The notes under the pieces are model-generated. The model worked only from the letters and a program-made list of their open reading frames with translations. It was not told the origin of the DNA and made no database searches. Positions 58,384 to 64,000 of a DNA stretch of 64,000 nucleotides are shown here, piece after piece. The DNA is from an uncultured Lachnospiraceae bacterium (GTDB taxonomy: Bacteria; Bacillota; Clostridia; Lachnospirales; Lachnospiraceae), in NCBI GenBank assembly GCA_958402795.1, contig CATXUX010000005.1:68628-132627 (forward strand), given 5' to 3'. Every line of letters begins with the position of its first letter. The first letter of the stretch is position 1. Position numbers and translations under genes: made by a program.

Positions 58384-60018
58384 ATGATACAAAATCCGAT
58401 ACTGCCGGGATTCAACCCGGATCCGTGTATTTGCAGGAAAGGGAATGATTATTATATCGCAGTTTCTACATTCGAGTGGTTTCCGGGGATCCCCGTATAT
58501 CACTCCCGGGACTTGAAAAACTGGGAACTGTACACACATATCCTGACAGATGATGAAAAGGTAGATCTGAAAAAACTGCCGTCCGCAAAAGGAATCTGGG
58601 CGCCCTGCCTGACGTACTGTGAGGCGGAGGATCTGTTTTACGTTGTGTATGGCGTGATGAATTCGATGAATGCACGGTATTTTGATGTAGATAATTTTCT
58701 GATCACGGCAAAGGATATCAAAGGACCGTGGAGTGAGCCGGTTTACCTGCACTCGGCAGGATTTGACGCGTCCCTGCTCCATGATGACGACGGAAGAAAA
58801 TGGATCGTGTCACTGGAATGGGAAACCCGGGAGGGATATGAAAAGCCGGGGGCAATCTGTCTGGTGGAATATTCACCTGAGAAGCAGGAAATCATCGGCT
58901 ATCCGAAACGGATTTGGAACGGCGGAACAGACCGTGGCTGCATTGAGGCGCCCCATCTGACGAAACGGAACGGCTGTTATTATCTGATGTGCGCCGAAGG
59001 GGGAACCGGCTATAACCATTGTGTCACAATGGGGAGGGCAGAAAACGTGTGGGGACCATATGTGAAAGATCCGATGAACCCGATCGTGACTTCCGTTCCG
59101 GGAGAGTCGAATGAGCGGCATGATCCGGATCATCTGAAACCGAAATATTACAATCCGGATTCCATTCTGCAGAAATCCGGACACGGAAGCTATGTGGAAA
59201 CCCCGCAGGGGGAGGTGTACCTGGTGCATCTGACGGCGCGTCCCTTTGTACCGGAGCTGCGCTGTACGCTGGGACGCGAGACTGCGATTCAGAAAATGAA
59301 ATGGACGGACGACGGGTGGCTTCGCATGGCTGACGGGAGCAATCTGGCGAAGCTGGAAGTGCCGGAGAGCAGCCTGCCGGAATATAAGGTGGAACAGATC
59401 CCGGATTTCGATGATTTTGACAGCGGAGAACTCGGCAATTTCTATTATGCGCCGCGGATCATGCCGCAGCGTTTCGCAGATGTGAAGAGCCGACCGGGAT
59501 ATGTGAGACTGCGGGGACAGGAATCCCGGACGTCGCTGAACAAAGTCAGCATTCTGGCGCGGAAACTGACCAGCCTCCACGCACGGGTTACGACGAAAAT
59601 GGAATTTGTCCCGGAAGTCTATCAGCACAGCGCCGGACTGATCCTTTATTATGACAATATGAATTACATTAACCTGCGCAAATATTATAGTCAGACACTG
59701 GGACAGAGTGCATTGTCCGTCATCCGGCTGGAAAACGGGGAGAAGATCGAATATCTGGATACGAGAATTCCGGTTGAGGATTGTCCGGTTTATATGCGGC
59801 TCTATATCGAAGGGCGCAAAACATGGTTCGAGTGGAGTTATGACGGGGAACAGTACCAGAAGATTGGCGGAGTGTTCGATACATCGACATTTTCCGATGA
59901 ATACTGTAAGTATGGGGAGTTTACCGGCACCATGGTCGGAATCACCTGTGCGGACCGCCTAAAACATCAACATTATGCAGACTTTGATTTCTTTGAATAT
60001 AAGAATCTGGAGCCGTGA
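58384..60018 (+). CDS. Glycoside hydrolase family 43 (beta-xylosidase-like)
   Basis: A 544-residue intracellular GH43 enzyme with the five-bladed propeller first (NPDPCI with general base Asp13, FDASLLHDDDGRKW, acid Glu188 in GCIEAPH) and a C-terminal beta-sandwich (about 330-540, starting DDFDSGELG). This two-domain layout is that of XynB-type beta-1,4-xylosidases. The start at 58384 has GGAGGAGA 4-6 bases upstream and follows the GH5 stop by 2 bases. With the GH5 and the symporter it implies use of mixed beta-glucan/xylan oligosaccharides. Confidence 0.93.
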   Translation: MIQNPILPGFNPDPCICRKGNDYYIAVSTFEWFPGIPVYHSRDLKNWELYTHILTDDEKVDLKKLPSAKGIWAPCLTYCEAEDLFYVVYGVMNSMNARYFDVDNFLITAKDIKGPWSEPVYLHSAGFDASLLHDDDGRKWIVSLEWETREGYEKPGAICLVEYSPEKQEIIGYPKRIWNGGTDRGCIEAPHLTKRNGCYYLMCAEGGTGYNHCVTMGRAENVWGPYVKDPMNPIVTSVPGESNERHDPDHLKPKYYNPDSILQKSGHGSYVETPQGEVYLVHLTARPFVPELRCTLGRETAIQKMKWTDDGWLRMADGSNLAKLEVPESSLPEYKVEQIPDFDDFDSGELGNFYYAPRIMPQRFADVKSRPGYVRLRGQESRTSLNKVSILARKLTSLHARVTTKMEFVPEVYQHSAGLILYYDNMNYINLRKYYSQTLGQSALSVIRLENGEKIEYLDTRIPVEDCPVYMRLYIEGRKTWFEWSYDGEQYQKIGGVFDTSTFSDEYCKYGEFTGTMVGITCADRLKHQHYADFDFFEYKNLEP

Positions 60019-60112
60019 ACGAGTATCATTGAGCGATGAATAATTATTTTACATCTGGGACGGAATTTTCTTGATAAAGAAGATGCCTTCCCATTGCCGA
60101 AAGTAGGAATAG

Positions 60113-60143
60113 AAAAACCCGGAGCTGCGACCTCCGGGTTTTT
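60113..60143. terminator. Bidirectional terminator between the GH43 and P-ATPase genes
   Basis: A 12-bp perfect stem AAAAACCCGGAG (60113-60124) and CTCCGGGTTTTT (60132-60143) has A and T ends and can serve both convergent genes. Confidence 0.93.
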
Positions 60144-60227
60144 CGTAGGTGTCCAACATGGAATCACCGTTTCTCTTTGCCTATAAGCACTATAGCATAT
60201 GCGGATTTGAAATGCAATATGCAATTA

Positions 60228-62843
60228 TTATGCCTGATGTTTGATCAGTCCGCATGCCTTGGAAAGCTCCATGACAAGAAGCGGTACAAGAATCAGACCG
60301 ACGCCGATGAGATATAAGTTTCCCGGCAGGATTACAAATCCGAACGGGATCCGCAGCGGCGTGAACAAAACCAGTGCGACGAGCACGATGGAAAGTAGCG
60401 CCGCCTTGTTAAGGAAAGTGTTCGTAAATGGTCCGATCTTGAACAGAGAGTGGTCGGAGCGCATGTTAAAGGACTGTACGATCTGGGACAGTGACAGAAC
60501 CATGAAGGAAAGCGTCTGCCCTCCGGCAAGCGTTCCGGTTATGTCGCGTCCGATCCGGAATCCGATCAGCGCCAGTATGCCGAACATCAGTCCCTGCAAT
60601 ACAACGCGGACGCCCAGTCCGTGTGCGAAAATGCCTTCATTTTTTGCGTTCGGCTTCTGCTCCATGACATCTGCTTCAACCGGTTCCCTTCCCAGCGCAA
60701 TTGCCGGCAGGCTGTCCGTAACCAGATTGAGCCATAGCAACTGCATCGAAAGGAGCGGCGTCTCGTGCCAGAGCAGCATGGCAACGAATACGGTAATGAC
60801 TTCCCCGATATTGGTGCCAAGCAAAAAACCGACTACTTTGCGGATGTTTGCGTAGATACCGCGGCCTTCCTGAACCGCATCGACGATGGTCGTAAAGTTA
60901 TCGTCGGTCAAAGTCATATCCGCAGCACCTTTTGCCACATCGGTGCCGGTAATTCCCATTGCACAGCCGATGTCCGCGGCTTTCAGGGCAGGCGCATCGT
61001 TGACGCCGTCCCCGGTCATGGCAACGACCTGGTTTTTACGCTGCCAGGATTTCACGATCCGGATTTTATTCTCCGGGGAAACACGTGCATATACGGCGAT
61101 GTGTTCTACCTCGTTGTCCAGTTCGGCTTCGTCCATCGCGTCCAGCTCCGTACCTGTGATGGCACGGTCTCCGTCGGTGAGGATACCAAGGTCCCTGCCG
61201 ATGGCAGAGGCGGTCACCACATGGTCGCCGGTGATCATGACCGGTTTAATTCCTGCCTTGCGGCAGACAGCTACAGCGTCTTTTACTTCCGGCCGCGGCG
61301 GATCGATCATGCCGACCAGTCCGAGAAACGTAAGTCCGTTTTCCAGCTCTTCCGGAATCAGTTCATCCGGCACGGCTTCAATCTCCTTATAGGCGATCGC
61401 CAGGACACGCAGTGCATCAGAACTCATTTCTTCAGTCACACGCCGTGCCGTCTCCAGATCTCCCGCAACACAGCGGCCTGCCATGACGTCAAACGCCCCT
61501 TTTACAATGACCATAGTCCGGTCGCCGATCCGGTTGATGGTACTCATCAGTTTCCGGTCAGAATCAAAAGGCAGTTCCGCAAGGCGCGGGTATTTCTCAA
61601 ACAGTGCGTCTTTGGGCATGCCGTTTTGGTGCGCTGCCAGTATGATGGCTGTCTCGGTCGGATCGCCGATGTGCTGCACTTCGTTGCCCTGAAATACAAT
61701 AGAGCCGTCACAGCAGAGCGTACCCAGTCCGAGAAGCTCTTTCACTTTATCCGAGTTTTCCGTACCGATATTTTCAATTTCCTCAGTTTCATCTAAATAT
61801 GCTTTTACAAGCGTCATCCGGTTCTGTGTCAGCGTTCCGGTCTTATCAGAGCAGATGACGGAGGCGCTGCCCAGTGTTTCAACCGCAGGCAGACGCCGGA
61901 TCAGGGCATTTTTTTTTGCCATACGCTGGACGCCGATGGAGAGTACGATGGTGACGATCGCGGCAAGTCCTTCCGGGATCGCGGCGACGGCAAGGGAAAC
62001 GGCCGTCATGAAAATCTCCAGCGCCGGAATCCCGTTTAACAGACCTACGATGAAAATGATCACGCAGGCTGCAAGCGCCATGATTCCCAGATATTTGCCA
62101 AGCTGAGACAGCTTTTCCTGCAAAGGAGTCTGACTGTCTTCTTCCCCTTCCAGCAGGTTGGCGATCTTGCCCATCTCTGTATTCATACCGGTGGCGGTCA
62201 CAATTGCAGACGCAGTGCCATAGGTGATGCTGCACCCGGAAAAGACCATGTTGCTTCGGTCGCCAAGCGGAGCATTGTCTGCGACTGATGCTTCCGCGTC
62301 CTTTTCCGAAGGAACGGATTCCCCGGTCAGAGCAGATTCTTCCGATTTCAGACCGGCGCTCTGCAAAAGCCTTGCATCGGCGGGAACATAATCTCCGGCT
62401 TCCAGCAAAATGAGATCTCCCGGAACCAGAGTATCGGCGTTTACAATATGCTCTTCCCCGTCCCGGATCACTCTGGCAGTGGGCGCGGACATATCTTTCA
62501 GCGCGTCCAGCGCCTTTTCCGCCTTGCTCTCCTGCATGACGCCCAGAACTGCATTGAGCACGACGATCAGCAGGATCAGAACCGGTTCAAAAAAGCCGGA
62601 CGGCTCGCCCTCCATGCAGGCGATGACAAAAGAAACCGCCGCAGCCACGAGCAGGATCAGGATCATTGCGTCCTTGAACTGGTCAAAAAAACGCTGCAGA
62701 AGCGTCCGCTTTTTCCCTGCTTTCAGCTTGTTCGGACCATACTGCGTAAGCCGTTCCGACGCCTGCTCATTGGTGAGACCATGGGCAGGATCAGACGATA
62801 GTTCCTCCAAAATACGTTCTCTGGAATCACTGTGTGATAGCAA
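60228..62843 (-). CDS. Cation-translocating P-type ATPase (Ca2+/PMCA-SERCA type)
   Basis: An 871-residue P2-type ATPase. The N-terminal actuator has LTGESVPSEKDA (TGES loop); the phosphorylated Asp333 is in CSDKTGTLTQNRM; MTGDGVNDAPALKAADIG is the hinge; ten membrane helices include IPEGLAAIVTIVLSIGVQRMA with the PEGL ion site. Size and motifs match bacterial calcium exporters such as LMCA1. The start appears to be TTG at 62843: GGAGG lies 8 bases upstream and no ATG or GTG is available before conserved sequence. Monocistronic. Confidence 0.93.
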   Translation of the reverse strand: MLSHSDSRERILEELSSDPAHGLTNEQASERLTQYGPNKLKAGKKRTLLQRFFDQFKDAMILILLVAAAVSFVIACMEGEPSGFFEPVLILLIVVLNAVLGVMQESKAEKALDALKDMSAPTARVIRDGEEHIVNADTLVPGDLILLEAGDYVPADARLLQSAGLKSEESALTGESVPSEKDAEASVADNAPLGDRSNMVFSGCSITYGTASAIVTATGMNTEMGKIANLLEGEEDSQTPLQEKLSQLGKYLGIMALAACVIIFIVGLLNGIPALEIFMTAVSLAVAAIPEGLAAIVTIVLSIGVQRMAKKNALIRRLPAVETLGSASVICSDKTGTLTQNRMTLVKAYLDETEEIENIGTENSDKVKELLGLGTLCCDGSIVFQGNEVQHIGDPTETAIILAAHQNGMPKDALFEKYPRLAELPFDSDRKLMSTINRIGDRTMVIVKGAFDVMAGRCVAGDLETARRVTEEMSSDALRVLAIAYKEIEAVPDELIPEELENGLTFLGLVGMIDPPRPEVKDAVAVCRKAGIKPVMITGDHVVTASAIGRDLGILTDGDRAITGTELDAMDEAELDNEVEHIAVYARVSPENKIRIVKSWQRKNQVVAMTGDGVNDAPALKAADIGCAMGITGTDVAKGAADMTLTDDNFTTIVDAVQEGRGIYANIRKVVGFLLGTNIGEVITVFVAMLLWHETPLLSMQLLWLNLVTDSLPAIALGREPVEADVMEQKPNAKNEGIFAHGLGVRVVLQGLMFGILALIGFRIGRDITGTLAGGQTLSFMVLSLSQIVQSFNMRSDHSLFKIGPFTNTFLNKAALLSIVLVALVLFTPLRIPFGFVILPGNLYLIGVGLILVPLLVMELSKACGLIKHQA

Positions 62844-63098
62844 AATAAATTCCTCCCTTGTTGTTTATGATGCCTTTATTGTAACATGACGGCGTTGCAT
62901 AGGCTAGTCCCAATCTCAGGGAAAAATAAATCGCTGTGCCGGACAAATGGGAAAATTCATTCAGAACCAAAATCACTGCATTCGTGCCGGTTTTTACACA
63001 AGAAAAAAGATTTATGTTACAATATAAATACTAGGAAACCGCATTTGAAAAGAGATCTGTTATGTGCAGATCCGGACAAGAGAAGGGAGTTGAGCTTT
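62844..63098. other. Divergent intergenic region between the P-ATPase and lipoprotein genes
   Basis: Both sides carry a TGTTACAAT extended -10 (minus strand near 62887-62879; plus strand 63015-63023), so divergent promoters are likely. The plus-strand one may use TTTACA at 62993-62998. No riboswitch or gene was recognised. Confidence 0.45.
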
Positions 63099-63821
63099 AT
63101 GAAAAAAACTGATAAAAAAGTAATGGCACTTCTGACTGGTATATTGCTGATTTTGGCTTTCAGCGGTTGTGGAAACGATTCCCAGAATCAGGCGGAGCGT
63201 TGTCTGGAGGCTTTGTCCGCAGTGCAGTCCGCCGACAGCATGTATGCCCGGATAGAGGTCACAGAACAAGAAAATGACGAGAAATCTGAAGTGTATAATA
63301 ATGAGGAATACTGGAAAGACGGAGAGAACATTTTGTACTACATTGCATTCCCGGATGATGAATATGGCGGAAAACTTTGGTATCTGTACTATGACGGTAT
63401 CTGGTATACACAATATACTTATGAAGTGGACAATGAGGAAGCAGATGTCTGGGGATATGACTGGACGGAGGCCGACGGCTCACCTAACAGCACTGCCTTC
63501 TGGCAGAATATTACGCAGACGGCGGAAGAACTGACTCTCATTTCAGAGGAAGAGGAGGAAGAACTGAGCATATTGACATTTCAGGTCGCTCTGTCCGATG
63601 AGGAAGTCTGGATCAGTGAAGAAATCCGGCTGGCCGGGCATCAGTATGTGTTTACTTTGGATAAGGACGGAAACTTGAAAGGACTGGAAAATCGTTATAT
63701 TTCCACAGATAATTCAGGCGGGACAAAGCGTGTGACACAAGCATGGAATGCTTCCTTTGCGGATACGGAGAACTGCCGCGAGATCATAGAAGCTGAGGCA
63801 CGGAAGATTCAAGCTAAATGA
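63099..63821 (+). CDS. Hypothetical lipoprotein
   Basis: A 240-residue predicted lipoprotein: signal peptide with lipobox AFSGC and acylated Cys24. The mature part is acidic and rich in Tyr, Trp and Glu, with a YYDGIWYTQYTYEVDNEEADVWGYDW-like stretch split across beta strands, resembling the LolA/LppX-like or DUF6612 sensor-type fold seen in Firmicute lipoproteins; that is a weak resemblance. The start at 63099 has AAGGGAG 9 bases upstream; the frame extends upstream to 62886 without a site. It stands alone. Confidence 0.75.
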   Translation: MKKTDKKVMALLTGILLILAFSGCGNDSQNQAERCLEALSAVQSADSMYARIEVTEQENDEKSEVYNNEEYWKDGENILYYIAFPDDEYGGKLWYLYYDGIWYTQYTYEVDNEEADVWGYDWTEADGSPNSTAFWQNITQTAEELTLISEEEEEELSILTFQVALSDEEVWISEEIRLAGHQYVFTLDKDGNLKGLENRYISTDNSGGTKRVTQAWNASFADTENCREIIEAEARKIQAK

Positions 63822-64000
63822 ATTTTACTTACATACAAAAATGCTATATAATCTTGAGTTTCCGCAGTTCTGTCCACATAACCGCCATCAGACTATGCTG
63901 GTTATACACAACTTTTCAAAAATGCCCCAAATATAAGGAATCCTATTCCTTTTTGATGTATAATTTAATTGCCACAAAAAATCGTACTAAACAAAAAAGA
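63822..64000. other. AT-rich tail of the window
   Basis: No gene, hairpin terminator or repeat was recognised. Confidence 0.4.

Overview
This window reads as chromosome from a spore-forming, anaerobic, Gram-positive Lachnospiraceae-type (Clostridium cluster XIVa) gut bacterium. The evidence is a SipL-type spore-coat morphogen and SpoIIR, strong AGGAGG-type ribosome binding sites, a TldD/TldE pair, FchA/FolD one-carbon enzymes, GPH sugar symporters with GH3/GH5/GH43 glycosidases, and a moderate GC content. Most genes are housekeeping or carbohydrate-related. No rRNA, tRNA, CRISPR array, prophage or intact insertion sequence was seen.

Layout. 0-7 kb: end of a GHKL sensor kinase, then a membrane-anchored GH3 glycosidase with inverted domain order, an NCS2 nucleobase permease with an extra extracytoplasmic domain, and purC. 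7-11.5 kb: an isolated Rpn/PD-(D/E)XK nuclease, a mannitol-dehydrogenase-family oxidoreductase, a DegV protein and a small hypothetical protein. 11.7-13.05 kb: a retron, with an msr-msd-like non-coding RNA closed by a perfect 12-bp a1/a2 repeat and followed by a retron reverse transcriptase. 13-23.5 kb: upp, an EamA exporter, tldE/tldD, a decayed DUF3990 module, murF-ddl, pncB and plsC. 23.5-33.5 kb: a long co-directional run with sipL, ispE, spoIIR, a thioesterase, flavoproteins, cvfB, fchA and folD. 33.5-37.5 kb: an AT-richer island with a TetR regulator divergent from a two-gene iron-sulfur/flavin redox operon. 37.5-46.4 kb: a GntR-regulated ABC exporter operon, dnaE, pfkA, murI and a DUF1934 gene. 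46.4-50.5 kb: a LacI-regulated symporter/metallo-hydrolase operon. 50.5-64 kb: a trigger-factor-like lipoprotein, an aldose epimerase, a sulfite/nitrite reductase, an AraC-GPH-GH5-GH43 hemicellulose locus, a Ca2+-type P-ATPase and a lipoprotein.

The most interesting material is non-coding. The retron has all the sequence signatures of a functional msDNA-producing unit but no recognisable effector gene. A 34-nt hairpin flanked by TATGAT-like repeats lies in its leader, and two more copies lie in the leaders of a GntR and an AraC regulator gene. A compact, highly structured segment of about 170 nt sits immediately upstream of the AraC copy. A second repeat family (three units) precedes the trigger-factor-like lipoprotein gene.
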